A DNA stretch of 64,000 bases from Thinopyrum elongatum (taxonomy: Eukaryota; Streptophyta; Magnoliopsida; Poales; Poaceae), in contig CM022301.1 in assembly GCA_011799875.1 (NCBI GenBank), positions 327,502,929 through 327,566,928 on the forward strand, given 5' to 3'. Shown here in pieces: positions 44,052 through 55,601 of this stretch (positions are counted from its first letter, which is position 1; the number at the start of each line of letters is the position of its first letter). The translations under genes and the position numbers were made by a program. Under the pieces are notes generated by a model. That model was not told where the DNA came from. It did not search any database and was given only the letters and a program-made list of their open reading frames with translations.

Positions 44052-44581
44052 TGTTGGGGATATAGCTATTGGGTATGACCCGCCCAGGAGGGGCCGGGTC
44101 ATGCCACTGGCGGTTCATAATGAAGAGGCCCAAGAAGAGATGGCGGTTCACGAAGCAAGCTTATTGAAGGCCCAAGACCCGGAGGAGACTTGAGGCCCGC
44201 GGGCGTAAACCGCCATATGTTTAACTTATACGTTAAGGAAAGTGTAGTTCTGTTACCGAGCCGGACACATTGTGTATGAGCCGGCCGGGACTCTGTAAGC
44301 CGCCGGGCATCAGCCTGTGTATATAAAGGGGTGACCCGGCGGCGGGTTAGGGGAGAGAGACAACAAGTCGAGAACTAGGTCAAGCGTATTCGCTCCCTGG
44401 TAATCGAAACCCAAGAAATACAACCTAAAGCAGGAGTAGACCTTTACCTCGTTGAGAGGGGCTGAACCTGGGTAAACTCTGTATCCCTTGTCCCGTTTTA
44501 ACCCCTTCAAGCTAACCTCGTCGCGATGGCTCCACACCTGAGTCCTTATACTAGGACATCTGCCGTGACAATTCCACGACA
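44052..44581 (+). repeat. G 3' LTR (530 bp)
   Basis: Same length as the 5' LTR. Eleven differences counted by eye, one of them a transversion. TATA box at 44320-44327. Confidence 0.94.
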
Positions 44582-44586
44582 GGTAC

Positions 44587-45882
44587 CACGTGTCCAGGCC
44601 ATCCCAGAGCTGTCACACCTTGTGAAATAGATAGATCAGAGATCAGTGAGTTGATATCTGAGAATTTGGATGGAAGTGGGGGCAAGATATGACTGATGCA
44701 AGCTCACAATGGTTCTGACATGAAACTTGGGTGGATTCTAGAGTAGAAATGGATGAGGGCGGGGAGTTGAAACTTTGTCAAAATGAAAGAGGACAGGAAG
44801 AACTATATGCTTGCGAAATTTGAAGTCATTTGGACCCCATTTGTATGTACTTCCTTTGTAATGCCAAATCTGGTCCAGAAACTTGACTTTGAAGCTGGGC
44901 TCAAATGGCTAGGTGGATATGGCTCAAACTTGATGTAGGGTGATTATTGGAATATATGAAGCCACTGTAAAAGTTTCATACCATTTGGGTACACCAAAAT
45001 GGTACTTGCTTCACAGAGGTTCCAAATGGACAGAAACTTAAGAAAATTGTTGGGGAAGAATGGATAGATGGATTGAGCTGGTTTTTGGTTTCCATGAGTG
45101 ATCTGTCAAGGTTAATCACCATGAAAAATTTCAGCTCAAATAGATCAAGGGTGCAGGCACTTCCTTTGCAAACTAAAAATCTGGACAGAATTTGCAAATG
45201 GATGTTGTGCTAAACTTTGAACTATGGAACTTGGATTTTGATGGAAATGATGAAGATATGGATATCATAAGCTCCACAATTTATTTGGGATTTTTCCTGG
45301 CTACCAAAATGGTAGTCCCTTTGGAAACCGCCCAAAATGTAATATTGGCATTAAATAGAAAAATGCAATTTCCCCTATTTAATTATGGCCAATATTTTTA
45401 TGGGAGCTCATTATGATCACAAAGAATATCTCCATAAGTTTTCACGAACTTTGGAGATGGATAGATATTTTCCTGGATTTAATTCCTTTAACTCGCAGAA
45501 AAATGAATTAATTATAAATGAAAAATATTGCAAATTACTTGGCAATATTTTTACATATCCAGGGTTTATAGATAAAGGATGATCACTGGGAAAAGTTTGG
45601 GAGTCAACAGATCAAAGGAAATTGGGGTTCCTTTGTAACTGAAGGGATTAGGGTTTCCCTTCCGGCAACTCGGAAGGTAGGGTTTCGCCGGCAGAATCCC
45701 GAGAATATAGTTCGAGTGGCAAGATTGGACTCGAGAGAATCACTGGTTGGATAGGAAAGGCAAGGTTAAATGACCATCTTCATATACCCAGGAGCTGGAG
45801 AAAATCCGATAACATCGAGAAAACAAGACGGAAGTCAAATCCCGCAAAGGAAAAAAATAGGAGCGAAAACCAGGGTGTCACA
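44587..45882 (-). other. Element E, upstream (U3-side) part
   Basis: 1.3 kb continuing E after G. No gene seen. It ends GGTGTCACA at 45882. It contains A/T-rich sequence with recurring short words such as AAACTTTG and CAAATGGA. Confidence 0.6.
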
Positions 45883-47158
45883 AAAATTGACCGGGGGCCA
45901 TAGGTTTCACTAGAGGCTTCTCCCTTGAAAGAACATAATACGGTGGGTGAATAAATTACTGTCGAGCAATTGATAGAAAATCGCAAAGTTATGACGATAT
46001 CCAAGGCAATGATTATGAATATAGGCATCACGTCTGGGTCAAGTAGACCGACTCCTACCTGCATCTACTACTATTACTCCACACATCGACCGCTATCCAG
46101 CATGCATCTAGAGTATTAAGTTCAAAAGAACGGAGTAACGCCTTAAGTAAGATGACATGATGTAGAGGGATAAACTCAAGCAATATGATGAAAACCCCAT
46201 CTTTTTACCCTTGATGGCAACAATACAATACGTGCCTCGCTACCCCTACTTTGTCACTGGGTGAGGACACCGCAAGATTGAACCCAAAACTAAGCACCTC
46301 TCCCAATGCAAGAAGAACCAATCTAGTTGTCCAAACCAAACCGATTATTCGAAGAGAAATACAAAGATATCAAATCATGCATATAAGAATTCAGAGAAGA
46401 TTCAAATAATATTCATAGATAATCTGATCATAAATCCACAATTCATCGGATCTCGACAAACACACCGCAAAAGAATATTACATCGGATAGATCTCCAAGA
46501 ACATCGAGGAGAACATTGTATTGAAGATAAAAGAGAGAGAAGAAGCCATCTAGCTACTAGCTATGGACCCGTAGGTCTGTGGTAAACTACTCACGCTTCA
46601 TCGGAAGGGTAATAGAGTTGATGTAGAAGCCCTCCATGATCGAATCCCCCTCCAACAGGATGCCAGAAAAGGCCCCAAGATGGGATCTCACGGGTACAGA
46701 AGGTTGCGGCGGCAGAAAAGTATTTTGGTGGACGCTTCTGGTCGTTTGGGAATATTTCTGAATTTATAGGCCAAGAATTAGGGTTGGAGGAGCTCCGAGG
46801 GGCCCACAAGCCCTCAGGGCGCCCCACCTAGGGCGTGCCCCTGAGGTTTGTGGATGCCTCGGGACTCCTCTGACTTCAGCTCCAAGTCCTACGTATGTCT
46901 TCTGGTCCAAGAAAAATTATCGCGGAAGTTTTATTCCGTTTGGACTCCGTCTGGTATTCCATTTCTGTAAAACTCAAAAACAAGGAAGAAATAGAAACTG
47001 GCACTGGGCTCTGGGTTAATAAGTTAGTCCCAAAAATAATATAAAATAGCATATTACTGCATATAAAACATCCAAAACAGATAATATAATGGCATGGAAC
47101 AATAAAAAATTATAGATACGTTGGAGACGTATCAATAATCGACATGTTGTCGTCCTCG

Positions 47159-48913
47159 TGTTGGGAAACGTTGCATGGAAAAGAAAAAAAATTCTACACA
47201 CACGCAAGATCTATCCATGGAGATGCATAGCAATGAGACGGGAGAGTGTGTCTACGTACCCTCGTAGACCATAAGCGGAAGCGTTTGTTAACGCGGTTGA
47301 TGTAGTCGAACTTCTTCGCGCTCCAACCGATCGAGTACTGAACGTACACCACCTCCGCGTTCAGCACACGTTCAGCTCGGTGACGTCCTCCGCCTTCTTG
47401 ATCCAGCAAGACGGCGAGGTAGTGGATGAGTTCCGGCAGCACGACGGCATGGTGACGGTGATGGTGAAGTGATCTCCGCAGGGCTTCGCCTAAGCACTAT
47501 GAAAATATGACCGAGGGTGTAAACGGCGGAGGGGGGCGCCGCACACGGCTAAGCAATTGTTGTGATTGTGCTAGGCGTCCCCCTCCCACATATATATAGG
47601 TGGGGGGGGGGAGGAGGGAGTAGCCAGGAGGCGCCCCCAAGTAGGCCAAATCCTAATTGGGGTCCTCCCCAAGTGGTGCCTCCCTTTCCGTATTGGAGAG
47701 CGGGAGGAAGGAAGGAGGAGGTGGCGCCCCCCCTTTCCTATCTCTCCTGAGGAGGGAAAGGAAGGAGGGGCCACCCCTCCCCTTTCCTTCCCCTAGGGCC
47801 GGCTGGCCATGTAGAGGGGCGCACCAGCCCCCTAGTGGGCTGGTCTGTCCCCCCTTTGGCCCATTAGGCCCAAACACTTACCGGGGGTGTCCGGAACCCC
47901 TTCCGGTGACCCGATGAATACCCGGTGCACTCCGAAACCATTGTCCTATATATTAATCTATATCTCTCGACCATTTCGAGACTCCTCGTCATATCTGTGA
48001 TCTCATCCAGGACTCCGAACAACATTTGGTCACCAAATCATATAACTCATATAACACTATATCGTCAACGAACGTTAAGCGTGCGGACCCTAATGGTTCA
48101 AGAACTATGTAGACATGACCGAGACACCTCTCTGGTCAATAACCAATAGCGGAACCTGGATGCCCATATTGGCTCCTACATATTCTACGAAGATCTTTAT
48201 CGGTCGAACCTCATGACAACATACGTAATTCCCTTTGTCCATCGGTATGTTACTTGCCCGAGATTCGATCGTCGGTATCTTCATACCTAGTTCAATCTCG
48301 TTATAGGCAAGTCTCTTTACTCGTTTCATAATACATCACCTCGTAACTAACTCCTTAGTCATTTGCTTGCAAGGTTATGATGTGTATTACCGAGAGGGCC
48401 CAGAGATACCTCTCCGATACTCGGAGTGACAAATCCTAATCTCGATCTATGCCAACTCAACAAACACCTTCAGAGATACCTGTAGAGCATCTTTATGATC
48501 ACCCAGTTACGTTGTGATGTTTGATAGCACACAAGGTATTCCTCCGGTATCCGGGAGTTGCATAATCTCATAGTCGAAGGAATATGTATTTTTCATCAAG
48601 AAAACAATAGCAATAAACTGAACGATCAATATGCTAAGCTAACGGATGGGTCTTGTCCATCACATCATTCTCATAATGATGTGATCCCGTTATCAAATGA
48701 CAACACATGACTATGGTTAGGAAACCTTAACCATCTTTGATCAACGAGCTAGTCTAGTAGAGGCTTACTAGGGACACGGTATTTGTTTATGTATTCACAC
48801 ATGTATTTAAGATTTCGATCAATACAATTCTAGCATGAATAATAAACCTTTATCATGAATAAGGAAATATAAAATAACAACTTTATTATTGCCTCTAGGG
48901 CATATTTCCTTCA
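47159..48913 (-). repeat. F 3' LTR (1755 bp)
   Basis: Plus strand TGTTGGGAAACGTTGCATGG ... GCATATTTCCTTCA. The PPT word AAGTGAGAGAC (minus) adjoins at 48914-48924. Confidence 0.91.
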
Positions 48914-50379
48914 GTCTCTCACTTGCACTAGAGTTAATAATCTAGTTCACATCATGTGATTAACACCCATAGTTCACATCGCCATGTGACTAACACCCAA
49001 AGAGTTTACTAGAGTCAATAATCTAGTTCACATTGCCCTGTGATTAACACCCAAAGAGTACTAAGGCATGATCATGTTTTGCTTGTGAGAGAGGTTTAGT
49101 CAATGGGTCTGCCATATTCAGATCTGTATGTATTTTGCAAGTTTCTATGTCTACAATGCTCTGCATGGAGCTACTCTAGCTAATTGCTCCCACTTTCAAT
49201 ATGTATCCAGATTGAGACTCAGAGTCATCTGAATCGGTGTTAAAGCTTGCACCGACGTAACCCTTTACGACGAACTCTTTATCACCTCCATAACCGAGAA
49301 ATATTTCCTTAGTCCTCTTAGGTAACTAAGGATAATTTTGACCGCTGTCCAGTGATCTACTCCTGGATCACAATTGTACCCCCTTGCCAAACTCATGTCA
49401 AGGTACACAATAGGTCTGGTACACAGTATGGCATACTTTATAGAACCTATGGCCGAGGCATAGGGAATGACTTTCATTCTCTCTCTATCTTCTGCTGTGG
49501 TCGGGCTTTGATTCTTACTCAACTTCACACCTTACAATACATGCTAGAACTCCTTCTTTGACTAATCCATTTTGAACTTCTTCAAAACTTTTGTCAAGGT
49601 ATGTGCTTTGTGAAAGTCCTATTAAGCGTCTCGATCTATCCCTATAGACTTGATGCCCAATATATAAGCAGCTTCACGGAGGTCTTTCATTGAAAAATTC
49701 TTATTCAACTATCCTTTTATGCTATCCAGAAATTCTATATCATTTCCAATCAACAATATGTCATCCACATATAATATCAGAAATGCTACAGTGCTCTCAC
49801 TCACTTTCTTGTAAATACAGGCTTCACCGTAAGTCTGTATAAAATCGTATGCTTTGATCATCTCATCAAAGCGTATATTCTAACTCCGAGATGCTTGCAC
49901 CAGTCCATAGATGGATCGCTGGAGTTTGCACACTTTGTTAGCACTTTTAGGATCGACAAAACCTTCTAGTTGCATCATATACAACTCTTCTTTAAGATAT
50001 CCATTAAGGAATGCAGTTTTGACATCCATTTGCCAGATTTCATAATCATAAAATGCGGCAATTGCTAACATGATTCGGACGGATTTAAGCATCGCTACGG
50101 GTGAGAAAGTCTCATCATAGTCAACCCCTCGAAATTGTCAAAAACCTTTTGCAACAAGTCGTGCTTTGTAGACAGTAACATTACCATCAGTGTCAGTTGT
50201 CTTCTTGAAGATCCATTTATTTCTATGGCTTGCCGATCATCGGGCAAGTCCACCAAAGTCCACACTTTGTTCTCATACATGGATCCTATCTCAGATTTCA
50301 TGGCCTCAAGCCATCTGTCGGAATCTGGCCTCATCATAGCTTCTTCATAGCTCGTAGGTTCGCCTTGGTCTAGTAACAT
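48914..50379 (-). pseudogene. F reverse transcriptase / RNase H remains
   Basis: Short minus-strand frames separated by stops and shifts. RT motifs visible: YDYEIWQMDVKTAFLNG (about 50000), VCKLQRSIYGLVQASRS (about 49890) and LYVDD at about 49760-49774. PYASAIGSIKYAI and the following residues (49265-49480) form the RT-RNase H connection. Order and motifs are Copia-type. No frame spans the domain, so it is inactive. The last 350 bp before the LTR carry no recognisable domain. Confidence 0.85.
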
Positions 50380-50998
50380 GACTTCCAGGACAGGATTACC
50401 GTACCACTCTGGTGCGGATCATGCTCTGGTCGACCTACGAAGTTCAGTAGTAACTTGAGCTGAAGTTTAATGATCATCATCATTAGCTTCCTCTCTAGTT
50501 GGTGTAGGCATCATGGGAACAGTTTTCTCTGATGTGCTATTTTCCAATTCGAGAGAAGGTACAATTACCTCATCAAGTTCTACTTTCCTCCCACTCACTT
50601 CTTTCGAGAGGAACTCCTTCTCTAGAAAGGATCCATTCTTAGCAACAAAGATCTTGCCTTCAGATCTGGGGTAGAAGGTGTACCCAATAGTTTCTTTAGG
50701 GTATCCTATGAAGACGCACTTCTCCGATTTAGGTTCGAGCTTATCAAGCTGAAGCCTTTTGACATAAGCGTCGCATCCCCAATCTTTAAGAAACGACAGC
50801 TTAGGTTTCTTGCCAAACCACAGTTCATACGGTGTCATCTCAACGGATTTAGACGGTGCCCTATTTAACGTGAAAGCAGCTGTCTCTAATGCATAACCCC
50901 AAAACGATAGTGGTAAATCGGTAAGAGACATCATAGATCGCACCATATCTAATAAAGTACAGTTACGATGTTCGGACACACCATTACGCTGTGGTGTT
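50380..50998 (-). pseudogene. F integrase, C-terminal part and linker
   Basis: The minus-strand frame begins with PQRNGVSEHRN (the Glu of the DDE triad) at the H junction. It continues with LPLSFWGYALETAAF and the GKKPKLSFLKDWGCDAYV segment typical of BARE/Angela, into an acidic linker toward RT. The frame before the junction is at 52618-53326. Confidence 0.87.
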
Positions 50999-52617
50999 TG
51001 ATACGTCTCCAACGTATCTATAATTTTTGATTGTTCCATGCTATTATATTATCTGTTTTGGATGTTTTATATGCATTAATATGCTATTTTATATTATTTT
51101 TGGGACTAACCTATTAACCTAGAGCCCAGTGCCAGTTTCTGTTTTTCCTTGTTTTTTAGCTTCGTGGAGAAGGAATACCAAACGGAGTCCAAACGGAATA
51201 AAATCTTCAGGATGATTTTTCTTGGACCAGAAGACACCCAGGAGACTTGGAGATGAAGTCGGAGGAGCCACGAGGCGGCCACAAGGGTGGAGGGCGCGCC
51301 CCCCTGCCTTGTGGGCCCCCCGTGACCGTCCTGACCTAATTCTTTCGCCTATATATTCACATATATTCCCAAACCACCAAAAGCATCCACGAAAACACTT
51401 TTCCACCTCCACAACCTTCTGTACCCGTGAGATCCCATCTAGGGACCTTTTTTGGCACCCTGCCGGAGGGGGATTCGATCACGGAGGGCTTGTACATCAA
51501 CCCTATTGCCCTTCCGATGAAGCGTGAGTAGTTTATCTCAGACCTACGGGTCCATAGCTAGTAGCTAGATGGCTACTTCTCTCTCTCTTTGATTCTCAAT
51601 TCCATGTTCTCCTCGATGTTCTTGGAGATCTATTCGATGTAATATTTCTTTGTGGTGTGTTTGCCGAGATCCGATGAATTGTGGATTTATGATCAGATTA
51701 TCTATGAATATTATTTGAATCTTCTCTGAAATCTTTTATGCATGATTTGATATCTTTGTAATTCTCTTCGAACTATCGGTTTGGTTTGGCCAACTAGATT
51801 GGTTTTTCTTGCAATGGGAGAAGTGCTTAGCTTTGGGTTCAATCTTGCGGTGTCCTTTCCCAGTGACAGTAGGGGCAGCAAGGCACGTATTGTATTGTTG
51901 CCATCGAGGATAAAAAGATGGGGTTTACATCATATTGCTTGAGTTTATTCCTCTACATCATGTCATCTTACTTAATGTGTTACTCTGTTCTTCATGAACT
52001 TAATACTCTAGATGCAGGCAGGAGTCGGTCGATGTGTCGATGTGTGGAGTAATAGTAGTAGATGCAGAATTGTTTCAGTCTACTTGACACGGACGTGATG
52101 CCTATATTCATGATCATTGCCTTAGATATCGTCATAACTTTGCGCTTTTCTATCAATTGCTCGGCAGTAATTTGTTCACCCACCGTATTATTTGCTATCT
52201 TGAGAGAAGCCTCTAGTGAAACCTATGGCCCTCGGGTCTATTTTCCATCATATAAGTTTTCGATCTACTATTTTCCAACATATAAGTTTCCAATCTACTA
52301 TATTAGTTTCCGATCTACTATTTTGCAATCTTTTACTTTCCGTTCTATAAACCAAAAATATTTACTTTATCTTTTATTTAGTTTCATCTATATCTATCTG
52401 ATCTCACTTTTGCATGTAACCGTGAAGGGATTGACAACCCCTTTATCGCGTTGGGTGCAAGTTGTTTGATTGTTTGTGCAGGTATTCGGTGATTTGTGCG
52501 TTGTCTCCTACTGGATTGATACCTTGGTTCTCAAACTGAGGGAAATACTTATCTCTACTTTGCTGCATCACCCTTTCCTCTTCAAGGGAAAAACCAACGC
52601 AAGCTCAAGAAGTAGCA
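50999..52617 (+). mobile_element. H: Sabrina-type solo LTR (1619 bp)
   Basis: TGATACGTCTCCAACGTATC ... AAGTAGCA with target duplication GTGTT at 50994-50998 and 52618-52622. No internal sequence. It splits the integrase of F between the second Asp and the Glu of the catalytic triad. It resembles S1's LTRs but has extra short repeats of an AAGTTT(C/T)CGATCTACTAT-type word near 52250-52320. Confidence 0.91.
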
Positions 52618-53325
52618 GTGTTCCAGGTGGCATGAGTTGTGAAACAATTCCACATTGTTTTAAATGAAGGCCAAACTCGTAACTCAAATATTCGCCTCCG
52701 CGATCAGATCGTAGAAACTTTATTTTCTTGTTACGATGATTCTCCACTTCACTCTGAAATTCTTTGAACTTTTCAAATGTTTTAGACTTGTGTTTCATCA
52801 AGTAGATATACCCATACCTACTCAAATCATCTGTGAAGGTTAGAAAATAATGATACCCGCCGCGTGCTTCAACACTCATCGGACCGCATACATCGGTATG
52901 TATTATTTCCAATAAGTCATTAGCTCGCTCCATTGTTCCGGAGAACGGAATTTTAGTCATCTTGCCCATGAGGCATGGTTCGCAAGTATCAAATGATTCA
53001 TAATCAAGTGATTCGAAAAGTCCATCCGTATGGAGTTTCTTCATGCGCTTTACACCAATATAACCTAAACGACAGTGCCACAAGTATGTTGCACTATCAT
53101 TATCAACTTTGCATCTTTTGGCATCAATATTATGAATATGTGTATCACTATGATCGAGATTCAATAAACCATTCACATTGGGTGTATGACCATAGAAGGT
53201 TTTATTCATGTAAACAGAACAACAATTATTCTCTAACTTAAATGAATAACCGTATTGCAATAAACATGATCTAATCATATTCATGCTCAACGCAAACACC
53301 AAATAACATTTACTTAGGTTCATCA
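52618..53325 (-). pseudogene. F GAG-pre-integrase and integrase, N-terminal part
   Basis: The minus-strand frame has the zinc-binding LWHCRLGYIGVKRMKKLH ... CEPC segment. The integrase core follows with HTDVCGPM (first Asp) and FLRSDRGGEYLS (second Asp), ending at the H insertion. The reading frame is open over this stretch. Confidence 0.88.
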
Positions 53326-53580
53326 CTAATCCCGAAGGTAGAGGGAGTGTGCGATGGTGATCGTATCAACCTTGGAATCACTTCCAATACACATCGTCAC
53401 CTCGCACTTAACTAGTCTCTGTTTATTCTGCAACTCCTGTTTCGAGTTACTAATCTTAGCAACTGAACCAGTATCGAATACCCAGATGCTACTACGAACA
53501 CTAGTAAGGTAGACATCAATAACATGTATATCAAATATACTTTTGTTCACTTTGCCATCCTTCTTATCCGCCAAGTATTT
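53326..53580 (-). pseudogene. F aspartic protease
   Basis: The minus-strand frame contains SIWVFDTGSVAKISNSKQ, the Asp-Thr-Gly active site of Copia protease. It ends at a stop near 53326, before the GAG-pre-integrase frame. Confidence 0.82.
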
Positions 53581-54390
53581 GGGGCAGTTCCGCTTCTAGT
53601 GACCATTTCCTTTGCAGTAGAAGCACTCAGTTTCAGGCTTGGGTCCAGCTTTGGGCTTCTTCATGGGAGCGACAACTTGCTTGCCATTCTTCTTGAAGTT
53701 CCCTTTCTTTCCCTCGCCCTTTTTCTTGAAACTAGTGGTCTTGTTAAGCATCAACACTTGATGCTCTTTCTTGATTTCTACCTTCGCCGATTTCAGCATC
53801 GCGAAGAGCTCGGGAATCGTTTTCGTCATCCCTTGCATATTATAGTTCATCATGAAGTTCTAGTAGCTTGGTGATAGTGACTAGAGAACTCTGTCAATCA
53901 CTATCTTATCTGGAAGATTAACTCCCACTTGATTCAAGCGATTGTAGTACCCAGACATTCTGAGTACATGCTCACTGGCTGAGCTATTCTCCTCCATCTT
54001 GTAGGCAAAGTAATTGTCAGAGGTCTCATACCTCTCAACACAGGCATAAGTCTGAAATACCAATTTTAGCTCTTGGAACATCTCATATGTTCCATGGCGT
54101 TCAAAACGTCTTTGAAGCCCCGATTCTAAGCCGTAAAGCATGGCGCACTAAACTATCAAGTAGTCATCATATCGAGCTTGTCAAATGTTCATAACGTCTG
54201 CATCAGCTCCTGCAAGAGGTCTGTCACCTAGCGGTGCATCAAGGACATAATTCTTCTGTGCAGCAGTGAGGATAATCCTTAGATCACGGACCCAGTCCGC
54301 ATTATTGCTACCATCATCTTTCAACTTAGTTTTCTCTAGGAACATATCAAAAGTATAGGGGAGCTATATCGCGAGCTCTTGATCTACAAC
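53581..54390 (-). pseudogene. F gag
   Basis: Minus-strand pieces: 54390 to 54142 (WVRDLRIIL, two in-frame stops), 54141-53881 (MLYGLESGLQRRFERHGTY, then SASEHVLRMSGYYNRL) and 53853-53596 (Lys-rich, then CFYCKGNGH, a CCHC zinc knuckle). A TAG (about 53864) and other stops break it. The order matches Angela-type gag. Confidence 0.85.
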
Positions 54391-55584
54391 ATAGATATGC
54401 AAAACTATTAAGACTAAGTTCATGATAAATTAAGTTCAATTAATCAAATTACTAGTGAACTCCCACTTAAATAAACATCCCTCAAGTTATCTAAGTGATA
54501 CATGATCCAAATCAACTAACCCATGTCCGATCATCACATGAGATGGGGTAGCCTTCAATGGTGAACATCTCTATGTTGATCATATCTACTATATGACTCA
54601 CATTCGACCTTTCGGTCTCCAGTGTTCCGAGACCATGTCTGTACATGCTAGGCTCGTCAAGTTTAACCCAAGTATTCTGCATGTGCAAAATTGTCTTACA
54701 CCCATTGTATGTGAACGTAGAGTCTAGCACACCCGATCATCACGAGGTGCTTCGAAACGACGAACTTTGGCAATGGTGCATACTCAGGGAGAACACTTTT
54801 ATCTTGAAATTTAGTGAAGGGATCATCTTATAATGCTACCGCCGTTCTAAGCAAAATAAGATGCATAAAGGATAAACATCACATGCAATCAAAATATGTG
54901 ACATGATATGGCCATCATCATCTTGTGCTTTTGATCTCCATCTCCAAAGCATCATCATGATCTCCACCGTCGCCGGCTCGACACCTTGATCTCCATCATT
55001 GCGTCGGGGTCGTCTCGCCAACTATTGCTTCTATAACTATTGCTAACGCATAGCGATAAAGTAAAGCAATTACATGGCGCTTGCACTTCATACAATAAAG
55101 AGACAACCCTAAGGCTCCTGCCGGTTGTCGATATTACAAAACATGATCATCTCATACATCAACATATATCACATCATATCTTTACCATATCACATCACGC
55201 AAAAACAAGTTAGATGTCCTCTACTTTGTTGTTGCAAGTTTTATGTGGCTGCTACGGGCTTCTAGCAAGAACCGTTCTTACCTACGCAAAAACCACAACG
55301 GTGATTCATCAAGTTTGCTGTTTTAACCTTCTTCAAGGACCGGCCGTAGTCAAATTCAATTCAACTAAAGTTGGAGAAACAGACACCCGCCATCCACCAT
55401 TATGCAAAACTAGTTGCATGCCTGTCAGTGGAACCGATCTCATGTGCGTGGACATGTAAGGTTGGTCCGGGTCGCTTCATCCCACAATACCGCCAAATAA
55501 AAATAAGATGTTGGTGGTAAGCAGTATGACTATCACCGCCCACAACTCTTTGTGTTCTACTCGTGCATATCATCTACGCATAGA
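54391..55584 (-). other. F untranslated leader
   Basis: 1.2 kb between the PBS and gag with no coding domain. Long leaders are usual in the BARE group. Short ORFs here match nothing I recognise. Confidence 0.65.
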
Positions 55585-55600
55585 CCTGGCTCGGATGCCA
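55585..55600 (-). promoter_or_regulatory. F primer-binding site (initiator Met-tRNA type, mutated)
   Basis: The minus strand reads TGGCATCCGAGCCAGG one base inside the LTR. The initiator Met-tRNA complement is TGGTATCAGAGCCAGG, so two bases differ. Confidence 0.82.
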
Positions 55601-55601
55601 C

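Larger units (their letters stand above)
31173..44581 (+). mobile_element. G: 13.4-kb Gypsy retrotransposon (Tat-type) with antisense gene
   Basis: LTRs of 530 bp each at 31173-31702 and 44052-44581, and target duplication GGTAC at 31168-31172 and 44582-44586. The plus strand carries gag-PR-RT-RNase H-INT in a single frame (31647-38234). The minus strand carries a spliced ORF (39465 to about 43735). Ty3/Gypsy domain order, a long 3' region and an antisense ORF are features of the Tat lineage (Grande/Ogre/RIRE2-like; established knowledge). The two LTRs differ at 11 positions by eye, ten of them transitions, so the insertion is fairly recent. It sits inside element E. Confidence 0.92.
28046..45882 (-). 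mobile_element. E: very long (about 4.4 kb) apparent solo LTR, split by G
   Basis: 28046-31172 plus 44587-45882 total 4423 bp. The ends are TGTGGCGCC and GGTGTCACA, an inverted repeat with two transitions. The target duplication AAAAT lies at 28041-28045 and 45883-45887. A TATA box (TATAAATA, minus) lies at 30791-30798, followed by a leader-like C/T-rich sequence, so it reads minus. I found no PBS, PPT, second LTR or coding domain. The length suits Triticeae LARD-type elements such as Sukkula, whose LTRs are of this size (established knowledge). Assigning E to that group is inference. Confidence 0.72.
27708..47134 (-). mobile_element. D: Sabrina-type solo LTR (about 1585 bp), split by E
   Basis: 27708-28045 and 45888-47134 together make one Sabrina-type LTR in minus orientation (TGCTACTTCTTGAGC ... 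GGAGACGTATCA). The target duplication ATAAT lies at 27703-27707 and 47135-47139. No internal domain, PBS or PPT adjoins, so it is a solo LTR. It is inserted inside the protease of element C. Confidence 0.88.

Noticed and set aside
47562..47917. Gly/Pro/Ser-rich ORFs on both strands
   Set aside because: They lie in the F LTR and recur at 55815-56411 in the other LTR as non-coding LTR sequence with shifts.
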